The position numbers and the translations under genes are program-made. Positions 54,101 to 62,365 of a stretch of DNA of 64,000 nucleotides are shown in pieces. How positions within the stretch are numbered: the first letter of the stretch is position 1; every line of letters starts with the position of its first letter. The notes beneath the pieces are model-generated. The model saw only the letters and a program-made list of their open reading frames with translations. It ran no database searches and was not told the DNA's origin. The stretch spans positions 45,846 through 109,845 of the forward strand of contig DASRWI010000001.1 in NCBI GenBank assembly GCA_035654655.1. Direction: 5' to 3'. The stretch is from DASRWI01 sp035654655 (GTDB lineage Bacteria; Bacteroidota; Ignavibacteria; Ignavibacteriales; Ignavibacteriaceae).

Positions 54101-56878
54101 CTGAAGCCATTCATTCTGAACTTTTATTTTAACGTTAGCGAACTTTATATTTATCGGGGGATCCGAACTTCTTCGTCTGGATACTTTCTCTGTAAAGGAT
54201 AAATAAATTTTATGAGTTTTCTTTTGTAACTTAAAAGTTCCAAGGTCCTGATTAGCCGAAGTTATATTAACCATAATAGTATCAGTAAAATACATTCCTG
54301 TATTCTTAGGTCTGATAATCATCTTTTGGTTTAACTCTTTAACAGCTTGTGTGGAAAACTTATATGCTAATGGAATTCCATTAGGCAGCTTACCTGAATA
54401 TTGTGCTTCCACTTCAAGACCATCCCCAATAGTAACGTAAGCTCCTATTCCACGTCCATCCTGATTAGCAACTTTACCTGTTACAAAAGATTCAGGAGTA
54501 AGAATTAAATTCTTAAAATATTTTTGTCCGGGTCTGAGTATGCCAACATCTTCTGATAAAGCCTGGTATCCGTTTTTTGTTATATATAAAGTTCTTGTAG
54601 GACCATTAGTTAATCCTGTTGCATCTTTTACAACATCCAAATTATCCCATCTTGGAAAATATCCATTTAGATTAGTCTGTCTGGTATCCATATACCAGTT
54701 AAACATACCTGATGGATATGAAGTTATCATCATAACATCAACACTGGAAAGAAAATGTCCATTGTCGCTTCTCTGTACTCTTCCCCAAACACTTGGTGCT
54801 TGAGGCATTGCTGTGAACTCTTTATTATAAGATCGGAACAAATATTCATCAGCGAATTCAGCAATATCATCTTTTAAAGAGAATCCAAAGAAAATGTTTC
54901 CACTGGTTTTATAATTAGCATCCCCTGATTCTGAATTGCTTTCTGCATACAAGTAATATGCATCAAGAAAACCAGTATTTTTTACTAAGCTTTTAATTAG
55001 AACCTGTCCTCTATCATTAACACCACCACCTGTAACACCCTCTCCAACTATTTCCATTCCATTAAACATTCTTACATTATTTGGGTCAGCAATACCTTCA
55101 TTATTAGGACATGCATCAGCTCTATTTTTTCTGAGAACATAAACCTTCATATCACTAACCGGCAACGGTGTATATTGGTCATCCATTTCAGGAGGCTTCA
55201 TAGTGACGTTTAGATAATAGGTCCTTGCTTTGGTAATACAATTATAATTTTTAATTTCACCTGGAGCCACTTCTATGTTTTCTGATGGACTTGTGTAGTA
55301 AGTCAAATGAGGAGCCAAAACTATAATTCTTGCAACCATATAAAGATCACCTGTATAATAATTAGCATGTTCAATTGAAGTTTCCCCAATCTTTATATCT
55401 GATGCAACTTTTCTTCCAATAGTATCATAATTAACAAAGTTGAAATAAAATTCTCCGTTTTCTCCTGTTGTTGCAGTTCCTAACAGTTTTTTATTTTTTA
55501 ACCTGAATTCATAAGGAACTCTGCCATCAGGAACTACAAATGTTTTATTATTACTTTCAGTATGTCCAACTCCTGTAAGTGTTTTTGCTTTAAGAACAAA
55601 TCTTATTTCAAGTTTTATATTAGCATTCTTAAGTGGAGTCGGAATAAATCCATTTTCATTCTGAGACATAGTATTAAAATTGTATTTTAAAAATCCCTTA
55701 ACTGTTGAAAGATGGGATTGATAATATTCAGTAGCTGACATTACATATGTAAATCTGCTTATCTCTCCCTGTTTAACAATTTCATTATTTTTATTTATTA
55801 AATCAGTCCTGACAGCATATTGCTTACCATCTACAAAATGCATTACTGTGTCTGATGTAATTGTAGAAACATTGGGATCAAATATTTTTGAAAAAAATGG
55901 AGGATTATAAAATGCGTTTACTAATGTTTGTCCCTCTTTTACCTCTACAATAATTAATTTCTGTCTGTAAGTAGTAGTGTTAGTAGTCCACCTTAAAACA
56001 GGCTTTTGAATACTTACATTTTGGTGATTAGCCGGAGAAATAATTTTTAATGCAAGTGGATTTTGATTTTGCATATCATCAATTGTAAAAGTAAAAATTT
56101 CACTTTTACCTTTATTGGATGTCGGGGGCAATCCATATTGGTCAACAACGCTTATTTGCCAGGCGTATTTTTTATCTTTCTCAAGAGGCAAACCTGCAAG
56201 AGGATATTGAAAACTTGTAACATCTCCATTAATATTTTCATTAACATAATGAGGATAGTTGGATATTATAGCATCGTAATGATTTTGTCCGGGAAGTATT
56301 TCAACAATTTTTAATGTTTGTTTTATTTTGTAATCAATCGGTACCATTACAGGTGTCCACTGAAATAAAGGATATTTTGAATACACACTTGTAAAATTCC
56401 AGGGAGTAACTAAACGTGGAGGCTGTGGATAAATAATAGTAAAGTATCCGCATTTAGTATCGAGCAATGTACCATTTACATTTCTCATCTGTATACAGAC
56501 AGTATATTTACCTTCAGGTAGTCTGCCTGATTGAACGACCTGTTCTCTTAATTGGTCTTGAGGAAATTGTACATCGTTAATTTTTAATATCTGATTACCA
56601 ACTAATATGGTTGTCTGCATAGGAGGAAGTATAATATCAGATGAATTACTTATTAAAATATCTCCCTTACCGGTAAGAGCAACCATCAATTTAAATTTAA
56701 CGGTAAGAGAATTAGTAGAATTGTTAACAATGTTAACAGCCCCAAGATTAGCAGAGTTCGTATACCAATCATTTATGTAAGGTGAAGGATATGGATTTGG
56801 ATTAAAAAAAATTGATGTTTGGCTGTATCCCCTGAATACGATACAAATTATGAAAATTAGAAGTAAAGCTTTTCTCAT
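51191..56878 (-). CDS. Giant surface protein, TANFOR-like (1895 residues)
   Basis: The largest gene in the window. ATG 56878 has GAGGA six bases upstream and starts the signal peptide MRKALLLIFIICIVFRGYSQ; an ATG at 56890 overlaps that site. Residues 25-270 resemble the TANFOR module of Bacteroidota giant proteins: PYPSPYINDWYTNSANLG, LPEGKYTVCIQMRNV, CGYFTIIYPQPPRLVTPWNF, FQWTPVMVPIDYKI. Several carboxypeptidase-regulatory-like beta domains follow, for example VWGRVQRSDNGHFLSSVDVM (near 695) and VTGRVFVGKDNKPVQNAHVF (near 980). The last 700 residues are a long beta-rich region with six or so cysteines near the end and no type IX sorting domain. It heads a three-gene unit with an FnIII protein and a predicted barrel. 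I cannot assign an activity. Confidence 0.75.
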   Translation of the reverse strand: MRKALLLIFIICIVFRGYSQTSIFFNPNPYPSPYINDWYTNSANLGAVNIVNNSTNSLTVKFKLMVALTGKGDILISNSSDIILPPMQTTILVGNQILKINDVQFPQDQLREQVVQSGRLPEGKYTVCIQMRNVNGTLLDTKCGYFTIIYPQPPRLVTPWNFTSVYSKYPLFQWTPVMVPIDYKIKQTLKIVEILPGQNHYDAIISNYPHYVNENINGDVTSFQYPLAGLPLEKDKKYAWQISVVDQYGLPPTSNKGKSEIFTFTIDDMQNQNPLALKIISPANHQNVSIQKPVLRWTTNTTTYRQKLIIVEVKEGQTLVNAFYNPPFFSKIFDPNVSTITSDTVMHFVDGKQYAVRTDLINKNNEIVKQGEISRFTYVMSATEYYQSHLSTVKGFLKYNFNTMSQNENGFIPTPLKNANIKLEIRFVLKAKTLTGVGHTESNNKTFVVPDGRVPYEFRLKNKKLLGTATTGENGEFYFNFVNYDTIGRKVASDIKIGETSIEHANYYTGDLYMVARIIVLAPHLTYYTSPSENIEVAPGEIKNYNCITKARTYYLNVTMKPPEMDDQYTPLPVSDMKVYVLRKNRADACPNNEGIADPNNVRMFNGMEIVGEGVTGGGVNDRGQVLIKSLVKNTGFLDAYYLYAESNSESGDANYKTSGNIFFGFSLKDDIAEFADEYLFRSYNKEFTAMPQAPSVWGRVQRSDNGHFLSSVDVMMITSYPSGMFNWYMDTRQTNLNGYFPRWDNLDVVKDATGLTNGPTRTLYITKNGYQALSEDVGILRPGQKYFKNLILTPESFVTGKVANQDGRGIGAYVTIGDGLEVEAQYSGKLPNGIPLAYKFSTQAVKELNQKMIIRPKNTGMYFTDTIMVNITSANQDLGTFKLQKKTHKIYLSFTEKVSRRRSSDPPINIKFANVKIKVQNEWLQKSTTNGWINFEFTNDGEDFPIEVTSSEGYRKYISVIHNSVSKEYVPYIIRMEKGSSVTGRVFVGKDNKPVQNAHVFFNSGLNSVHTNTDINGNYVLEGLPQNVTVTINATKNAKDTTFVGDEKSILLGTSGATLDFNLSVYEGMDITNLMGFPVEVTKLNEQNGNVLISGNFINIKDNQQFTLSDKNTIVSFDTVQIKPSVKTNSRGIPIAEAVKSIVFTNINNLSIAVYNTFEANVSDKKIGVHLAKASGEGIIKGEVVIKPTAFNTYGSITNLTGMNVYAPFNSGIKDKVIGVFTYDGSNPINAPSGLRIAGINGSSLKFKLSGYDAWADSSLSIMLFDTVKLNTRLNLYNAKLNPKNIKLDIGNVVLHKNSIEPINSTKVIDFGMGNWTLSGKKWFIDNSDLTITEGELKTKTINIPIKKLIVKPDQFGYQEFDLTQLTIGGVIPLYVIGSPVLNYDDYKSQWSLYVSKDTNDYCAYMNNLPALQTGANIYIEAISLYSNEASKFSVWSGQQSIKIYSTGILRPTTFFSYDNYITISGLSLTPEVPKLNLSNWAIRYMKGADNKPLFMVDPQSFSLQNKGVMAMFCKNEMQAKNTILDATGFRSYGTVYEPGVFDGNKSIKSWFFHTPDSTVIFAETPNSKFSLDKTYWQRMPIGSSKTYLDSLRGGMNVVGNDWTNFTFTGELLGTKGISAQNTMTFKVYGDVVAENQTLSVKDIPFSFGAMSWSFDFANSRLRGSFSISTQNMNGMELTDVGAECLVDNAGWYFIAGGKVKVPGLGPMTAALLFGDYPSMTQEVKNKFANNSYSKGLPKSFQNNISGILFSGSVQVPVIVPNLDVDVIIAKASFGVLAGFDARVWMNFSSTGNEYGIGMIGFINAHLSMSSITCTSFGANATVEVGANGIYKNGSINLSGCGSLSIAAYLTQKVPLVLGCGSTIFSLNKSFNFKCDITPSSVVFGTGTCSGNNL

Positions 56879-57001
56879 AAGAATCCTCATTTAAAGAAAT
56901 GATTGATAGGGTGTAAAATAAATAAATTTTACTATCAGAGTAAAGAAAATCAAGGAAATATCTTGGGTAAAGGGGAGTAAAGTTGTCGGATTTGAAAATT
57001 T

Positions 57002-57616
57002 TTATAAATACACGACTCCCTCTTCTTCAATTACTATTGCCCCGTAGATTTCGTTGAAAATGTTTAGTGCAGATTCTTTTTCTTTTACCGGAACATAAAC
57101 TTTTAATACAGCTGCATTCTCTTTGTATTGTGTGTCAGCTATTTTGTATCCTTTTGTTGATATTATATTGTATATAACATTTACCAGATTAAAATCTGCT
57201 TCTACATTTATTACGGCATAACCGAGTTTAGTAATTTTCTTACCTTCTTCTAAAACATTGTACGCACTTTGATAATATACTTTCCCCAAAGGACCTACTC
57301 CCAGTTTTACTCCTCCGAAATATCTTACAACTATTATTATTACATTGTGCAAATTAAAATGTTCAATAGCATTGTAAATTCTTATTCCCGCTGTACCGTT
57401 AGGTTCACCATCATCTGAGTATTTAAAAGTATCTAAAAGTTTATATGCATAGCAATGGTGTACTGCATCATAATATTTTTTTCTTACATCTGTTAATATC
57501 TTATTGCATTCTTCAAGATTGGCTGCAGGAAATACCTGTGAAATGAAAGTACTCCCCTTTTCTTTTATCTTGTGTTCGTGGAACTCAAATACAGTATTAT
57601 AATCCGTTAAAAGCAT
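57002..57616 (-). CDS. YigZ/IMPACT family protein
   Basis: A 204-residue protein of the YigZ family (UPF0029 N-terminal and DUF1949 C-terminal domains). The N-terminal signature is KEKGSTFISQVFPA, then AVHHCYAYKL with a conserved His-Tyr pair, SDDGEPNGTAGIRIYNAI and NVIIIVVRYFGGVKLGVGPLGKVY. The C-terminal domain shows the small ferredoxin-like fold. Its role is unknown in bacteria; the eukaryotic homologue IMPACT affects translation control. ATG 57616 is preferred to an in-frame TTG one codon earlier. It faces uvrA across 130 bp. Confidence 0.93.
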   Translation of the reverse strand: MLLTDYNTVFEFHEHKIKEKGSTFISQVFPAANLEECNKILTDVRKKYYDAVHHCYAYKLLDTFKYSDDGEPNGTAGIRIYNAIEHFNLHNVIIIVVRYFGGVKLGVGPLGKVYYQSAYNVLEEGKKITKLGYAVINVEADFNLVNVIYNIISTKGYKIADTQYKENAAVLKVYVPVKEKESALNIFNEIYGAIVIEEEGVVYL

Positions 57617-57745
57617 CAATTTTCTTCAAAATTCAATTTTATTTAGTATTATCTTAAACGGATGTCCTTAATATAGGCAATGCTAATTAAATTGATTTTT
57701 GAACATCGTATAAGTAATATGGTTGATTAAATTTACAAAATTTTG

Positions 57746-60574
57746 ATGAATTTGGAAAAAGATACTATTGTTATAAAGGGTGCAAGAGAGCATAACTTAA
57801 AGAATATTGATGTTGAGATACCACGCGACTCATTCACTGTAATTACCGGATTATCCGGATCTGGAAAATCATCTCTTGCTTTTGATACGATTTACGCAGA
57901 AGGACAACGCCGCTATATTGAATCCCTCTCTGCTTATGCACGCCAATTTTTAGATATGCTTGAAAAACCGGATGTTGACCTAATTGAAGGTTTAAGTCCT
58001 GCTATTTCTATTGAACAAAAATCCACAAGCGGAAATCCACGCTCTACTGTTGGAACAGTTACTGAGATTTATGATTTCATGCGTTTACTTTATGCACGCC
58101 TTGGTATTCCTCATTGTTATAATTGCGGCAGACCTGTAGTTAAACAGACATCGGCTCAGATAATTGATAACATTACACAATCATATAAGGACCAAAAAAT
58201 CTATATTCTTGCTCCTGTAGTTAGAGGAAGAAAAGGCCATTACCGTGAATTGTTTGAAGAAATTCTATCTGATGGATTTCTTCGGGTTCGTGTTGATGGT
58301 GAGTATCACGAAATTGAAAAAGGTTATCAGGTAAATAGATATAAAATCCATAACATTGAAATAGTAATTGATAGACTCACAGTTAAAGAAGCTTCACGTA
58401 CAAGAATTGCTGAGTCCGTTGATGTTGCAATAAATTATGGCAATGGTATTGTAATAATTGACAATACAAAAGAAGACCATATATACAGCAAACATCTTGC
58501 TTGTCTCGAATGCGGAATAAGTTTTCCTGAACTTGCACCAAATTCATTTTCATTTAATACTCCTTATGGTTCCTGTCCTGATTGTGAAGGACTTGGTGAA
58601 AAGAAAGAGTTAGATATTGACTTAATTATTCCTGACTTGAATAAATCTATTAACGAAGAAGGAATTGCTGCATTAGGCAAACCAAGACCAATATGGATCT
58701 TCAATCAAATTAAAACCATTGGGGAAAAAATGGGTTTTAATTTTGATACCAAACTTAAGGATTTAACTGAAGAGCAAAAAAATGTTTTAATTTATGGTTC
58801 AACTGAAAAGATTGCTTTCATATATGCTTATGGAGGTCATCGCCCTACAACTTACATGCATAAATTTGGTGGTATCTTAGACCATCTTCACAATTACTGG
58901 ACTACTACAAGTTCAAACAGTATTCGTGATTGGGTTGAGTCTTATATGAACACTGTTAAATGCCGTACTTGCGGAGGAGGAAGACTAAAACGTGAATCTC
59001 TTGCAGTAAAGTTTCAGGGACAAAATATCAGTGAAGTTTCTGCTTTATCAATTTTAAGAGCTTACGAATTTTTCAGTAATCTTAAACTTGAAGGAAGAAC
59101 TTCTTTAATTGCAAAACCTATCATAAAAGAAATTACAACCAGATTAAATTTTCTTTTGAATGTTGGATTGGATTATCTAACAATTGACCGGTCTGCAAGA
59201 ACATTATCAGGTGGTGAAAGTCAGCGCATAAGATTAGCAACTCAAATTGGAACTCAGTTATCTGGAGTTCTTTATGTCCTCGATGAACCAAGTATCGGTT
59301 TACATCAGAGTGATAATGTTAAGCTCATAAACTCTTTGAAAATGCTGCGCGATTTGGGGAATACAATCATCGTAGTTGAGCACGATAAAGAAACAATTGA
59401 GAGTGCAGACTTTCTGATTGATTTAGGTCCTGGTGCAGGTGAGCACGGCGGCAATCTGGTTGCAATGGGTGATATGCAGGAGTTGATGAAGGAAAGTAAT
59501 CACGCTGATTCTATTACATTATCTTATTTAAAGAATAAAAAAGAAATTGAAGTACCTAAAGAACGTAGAACCGGTAACGGAAAATTCATTACTTTAAAAG
59601 GAGCTAAAGGAAATAATTTAAAGAATGTTAATCTTAATATTCCGCTTGGTACTTTTACAGCAATTACAGGAGTAAGTGGTTCTGGAAAATCATCCATTAT
59701 AAATGAAACTCTTGTTAAAATTTTAATGACTAAAATTTACAAATCCAAATCTCCTGCCTTGCCTTATGAAAGCATCGAAGGATTGGAGAACGTAGATAAA
59801 GTTATTGAAATTGACCAATCACCAATTGGAAGAACACCACGTTCAAATCCTGCAACATATACCGGGTTGTTTACATTTATAAGAGATTTATATGCACAAC
59901 TTCCTGAATCCAAAATGCGTGGGTATGCTACAGGTAGATTTTCTTTTAACGTTGCAGGCGGAAGATGTGAAGAATGCGGCGGTGATGGGTTAAGAAAAAT
60001 TGAGATGAATTTTCTTCCTGATGTTTATGTACAGTGCGAAGTTTGTAAAGGGAAAAGATATAATCACGAAACCTTAGAAGTATTATTCAAAACAAAAAAT
60101 ATTTCTGATGTCCTTGATATGACTGTCGAAGAAGCATTAGAATTTTTTGAAGACCAACCAAGAATTAAGCGTAAGCTAACAGCAATAAATGATGTTGGAC
60201 TTGGGTATATAACATTAGGACAGCAGGCAACTACATTATCCGGCGGTGAGGCACAAAGAGTAAAACTATCTACTGAATTAAGTAAGGTAAGTACCGGAAA
60301 TACAATTTATATTCTTGATGAACCAACAACAGGATTACATTTTGATGATGTTCGTATTTTGTTAAATGTGTTAAACAAGTTAGTTGAAAAAGGAAACACT
60401 GTAATAGTGGTTGAGCATAATCTTGATGTAATAAAAACAGCAGACTGGATTATAGATTTAGGTCCCGGCGGTGGCGAACGAGGTGGAAAAATAATAGTAG
60501 AAGGCACACCCGAGCAAGTAGCAAAAAATAAAAAAAGCCTAACCGCAGAATTTTTAAAGAGAGAGTTAAGATAA
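57746..60574 (+). CDS. uvrA: UvrABC system protein A (excinuclease ABC subunit A)
   Basis: Damage-sensing ATPase of nucleotide excision repair that loads UvrB. The protein has 942 residues with two ABC cassettes. Cassette I has Walker A GLSGSGKSSLAFDT, signature LSGGESQRIRLATQIG and ILDEPS-like VLDEPSIGLH; cassette II has GVSGSGKSSIINET, LSGGEAQRVKLSTEL and ILDEPTTGLHFDD. Three zinc sites are readable: CYNCG-type, CLECGISF...CPDCEGLG and CEECGGDG...CEVCKGKR. The start is ATG 57746, preceded by an in-frame TTG codon. It is transcribed alone; the IS200-like element follows on the other strand about 190 bp later. Confidence 0.98.
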   Translation: MNLEKDTIVIKGAREHNLKNIDVEIPRDSFTVITGLSGSGKSSLAFDTIYAEGQRRYIESLSAYARQFLDMLEKPDVDLIEGLSPAISIEQKSTSGNPRSTVGTVTEIYDFMRLLYARLGIPHCYNCGRPVVKQTSAQIIDNITQSYKDQKIYILAPVVRGRKGHYRELFEEILSDGFLRVRVDGEYHEIEKGYQVNRYKIHNIEIVIDRLTVKEASRTRIAESVDVAINYGNGIVIIDNTKEDHIYSKHLACLECGISFPELAPNSFSFNTPYGSCPDCEGLGEKKELDIDLIIPDLNKSINEEGIAALGKPRPIWIFNQIKTIGEKMGFNFDTKLKDLTEEQKNVLIYGSTEKIAFIYAYGGHRPTTYMHKFGGILDHLHNYWTTTSSNSIRDWVESYMNTVKCRTCGGGRLKRESLAVKFQGQNISEVSALSILRAYEFFSNLKLEGRTSLIAKPIIKEITTRLNFLLNVGLDYLTIDRSARTLSGGESQRIRLATQIGTQLSGVLYVLDEPSIGLHQSDNVKLINSLKMLRDLGNTIIVVEHDKETIESADFLIDLGPGAGEHGGNLVAMGDMQELMKESNHADSITLSYLKNKKEIEVPKERRTGNGKFITLKGAKGNNLKNVNLNIPLGTFTAITGVSGSGKSSIINETLVKILMTKIYKSKSPALPYESIEGLENVDKVIEIDQSPIGRTPRSNPATYTGLFTFIRDLYAQLPESKMRGYATGRFSFNVAGGRCEECGGDGLRKIEMNFLPDVYVQCEVCKGKRYNHETLEVLFKTKNISDVLDMTVEEALEFFEDQPRIKRKLTAINDVGLGYITLGQQATTLSGGEAQRVKLSTELSKVSTGNTIYILDEPTTGLHFDDVRILLNVLNKLVEKGNTVIVVEHNLDVIKTADWIIDLGPGGGERGGKIIVEGTPEQVAKNKKSLTAEFLKRELR

Positions 60575-60667
60575 TCCTTTAGAATCGCGATTCAGCAGAT
60601 TAAAAAGTTTACAGATTATTTTAACCAATTAAAATTGCTGCATCCTGATAAAATATTTTTTAAAATA

Positions 60668-60772
60668 ACCCGAATCCTCGAGGGTCTAATTTAGAGTAGC
60701 CGTGGGTGAAACCCATGGATTAGAAGATAACAAAACAAACAACAACCCGAGTCCTCGAGGGTTGAATTAATT
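60668..60772. repeat. REP-like palindromic repeat, copy 1 (left of the transposase)
   Basis: A 105-bp unit that starts ACCCGAATCCTCGAGGGT, contains the 8-bp stem CCGTGGGT/ACCCATGG around GAA, and ends with ACCCGAGTCCTCGAGGGT plus TGAATTAATT. It is nearly identical to 61391-61496 and is found in reverse orientation at 61236-61336. The unit ends inside the last bases of the transposase gene, including its stop codon. Confidence 0.85.
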
Positions 60773-61192
60773 ATTTTTAGATTCAAATTCCTCAATTAAA
60801 GTTTTTAATTCATCTTCAAAGGAATTTGTTCTATGATGCTCTTTCTGATTTTTAATATATTTTATGAGAATATCCTTTTTATCATATGAATATGTTAATG
60901 AAGAATATCCACTTTGCCAACCATTAAATAAAGAATACTCTTTCTTTATAAAAATGGATGAGGATACTTTTATATCTTTAATTAATTCAGCTAAAGCAAC
61001 TTTTGGATTCAATTCAAAAAGAATATGTATATGGTCAGATGTCCCACCAATTCTAAATAATTTACATTTTTTATTTTTTATTATTCCCCATATGTAATTA
61101 TAAATTGAATTCAGATAATCCTGAGGCAAGGTGTTTTTTCTATTTTTAGTCGAGAAAAAAGCATGATATAATGATCTTGTATAAGAGCCCAT
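60767..61192 (-). CDS. IS200-like Y1 transposase (REP-associated type possible)
   Basis: A 141-residue single-strand DNA transposase of the HUH Y1 family. The metal-binding His pair is in SDHIHILFEL (His54 and His56) and the nucleophilic tyrosine is Tyr112 in KYIKNQKEHH, a common Bacteroidota form. GWQSGYSSLTYS is also typical. All catalytic residues are present, so the protein could be active. There is no tnpB partner, as in IS200. It is flanked by palindromic repeats in inverted orientation, with a further direct copy to the right, which fits either the ends of an IS200-like element or a REP-associated transposase with its repeats. The ATG at 61192 opens the frame. Confidence 0.92.
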   Translation of the reverse strand: MGSYTRSLYHAFFSTKNRKNTLPQDYLNSIYNYIWGIIKNKKCKLFRIGGTSDHIHILFELNPKVALAELIKDIKVSSSIFIKKEYSLFNGWQSGYSSLTYSYDKKDILIKYIKNQKEHHRTNSFEDELKTLIEEFESKNN

Positions 61193-61235
61193 ATTCCTTA
61201 ATTTTTTTTGAAGTACAAATTAATAAAATGGTATT

Positions 61236-61336
61236 AAATTCAACCACTCGAAGACTCGGGTTGTTCTAATTATTATTTATTTGTCCATGGGTTTCACCCA
61301 CGGCTACGCTAAATTGAACCCTCCTTCGTCAGGTTC
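61236..61336. repeat. REP-like palindromic repeat, inverted copy
   Basis: Reverse-complement match to the left repeat with several differences. It contains CCATGGGTTTCACCCACGG and TTCAACCACTCGAAGACTCG at 61239-61258. Together with the direct copy at 61391 it forms a pair of inverted units about 55 bp apart, like a bacterial interspersed mosaic element. Confidence 0.8.
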
Positions 61337-61390
61337 TTTATATACAAATTACGTCTCTGAAAAGAATCAAAAAAAAATACTATTAAAAGA

Positions 61391-61496
61391 GACTCGAGTC
61401 TCCGAGGGTCTAATTCAGAGTAGCCGTGGGTGCAACCCATGGACTAGAAGATAACAAAACAAACAACAACCCGAGTATGCGAGGGTTGAATTAATT
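61391..61496. repeat. REP-like palindromic repeat, copy 2
   Basis: Nearly identical to copy 1, in the same orientation and about 720 bp downstream of it. The stem here is CCGTGGGT/ACCCATGG around GCA instead of GAA. It stops directly before the last codon of the TauE-like gene, so the insertion fits precisely between two genes. Confidence 0.85.
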
Positions 61497-61497
61497 T

Positions 61498-62244
61498 TCA
61501 AACCACCCCAAACAATTTCAATATCATAAAAACCATTATCAATGCTGTAACGGCTTTAACTAACTTATCTCCCTTTTTTACCTGAAGTTTTGCAGACCAC
61601 CAGGCTCCTGCAGCATTACCTAATCCTAATATTATTCCATATACCCAATAAACATTCCCCGATATTGCAAACACTATCAGTGCAGGTATTGTATTTATTA
61701 AAACAATAAACAACTTATGCATATTTATTAAGGTTAGATTTATCTTGAGGGTGAATTTGAGAGATGCCATTATCAAAAAACCAATTGCTGCCTGGATAAA
61801 TCCACCATAAAAACCTACAAGGAACATTAAAATATATGCTTGAAGATATTTCTTCTTATCTTCGCCATCATTATTATTTTTTTTAACAGGGATAAAAAGA
61901 GTTGCAATTATTCCAATCATTATAACTCCAAGAATTATCTTGAAGGTTTCATCATTGAGTGAAATAGCAAACATTGCTCCAATTATTGCACTTGGTACTG
62001 AGCATAGTGCAAGCTTCATACTTAATTTAAAATCAGAATATTTTTCTCTTTGAAATGAATATACCCCTGAAATATTTTGCATTAGAACGCCAATTCTGTT
62101 TGTACCATTGGCAGCAGCTGTTGGTAATCCTAAAAATATTAGTACAGGTAAAGTAATTGCGGAACCTCCTCCTGCGGCAACATTTATGAACCCGGATAAT
62201 ATCCCCACACCTATTAGAAGTGCCATTTTCAATATTTCATCCAT
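61498..62244 (-). CDS. TauE/SafE family sulfite exporter-like membrane protein
   Basis: A 248-residue membrane protein with about seven hydrophobic segments in two related halves, as usual for TauE/SafE (DUF81) transporters. The first repeat begins LLIGVGILSGFINVAAGGGS, and the second repeat begins MFLVGFYGGFIQAAIGFLIM, each with the family pattern of a glycine-rich helix start. The substrate may be sulfite, sulfoacetate or another organic anion; the sequence does not tell. It ends with a TGA just beside the repeat copy at 61391-61496. The repeat therefore did not cut into the coding region. Confidence 0.9.
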   Translation of the reverse strand: MDEILKMALLIGVGILSGFINVAAGGGSAITLPVLIFLGLPTAAANGTNRIGVLMQNISGVYSFQREKYSDFKLSMKLALCSVPSAIIGAMFAISLNDETFKIILGVIMIGIIATLFIPVKKNNNDGEDKKKYLQAYILMFLVGFYGGFIQAAIGFLIMASLKFTLKINLTLINMHKLFIVLINTIPALIVFAISGNVYWVYGIILGLGNAAGAWWSAKLQVKKGDKLVKAVTALIMVFMILKLFGVV

Positions 62245-62365
62245 TATGTGCTTTCGTCACTTGAAAATGATTTTGTTTTGAGCAAAAAACTTAAGATATT
62301 TTGTTACTGCCGTAAATCATATTTGCCGTAAGTATTTTTAAGCAATTTTAATAACGGAGTTTTTT

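Larger units (their letters stand above)
60668..61336. mobile_element. IS200-like element with inverted repeat ends
   Basis: The transposase gene sits between a left repeat (60668-60772) and a right repeat in reverse orientation (61236-61336). Both contain the CCGTGGGT...ACCCATGG stem-loop that Y1 transposases recognise as imperfect hairpins. The element boundaries are inferred from the repeats only. Confidence 0.65.

Noticed and set aside
60592..60603. 12-bp perfect palindrome GAATCGCGATTC after uvrA
   Set aside because: Too short and without a T-run to call a terminator or an operator.
60668..61496. Possible CRISPR array
   Set aside because: There are only three long repeat copies, one of them inverted, with a transposase gene between them; no regular spacers.
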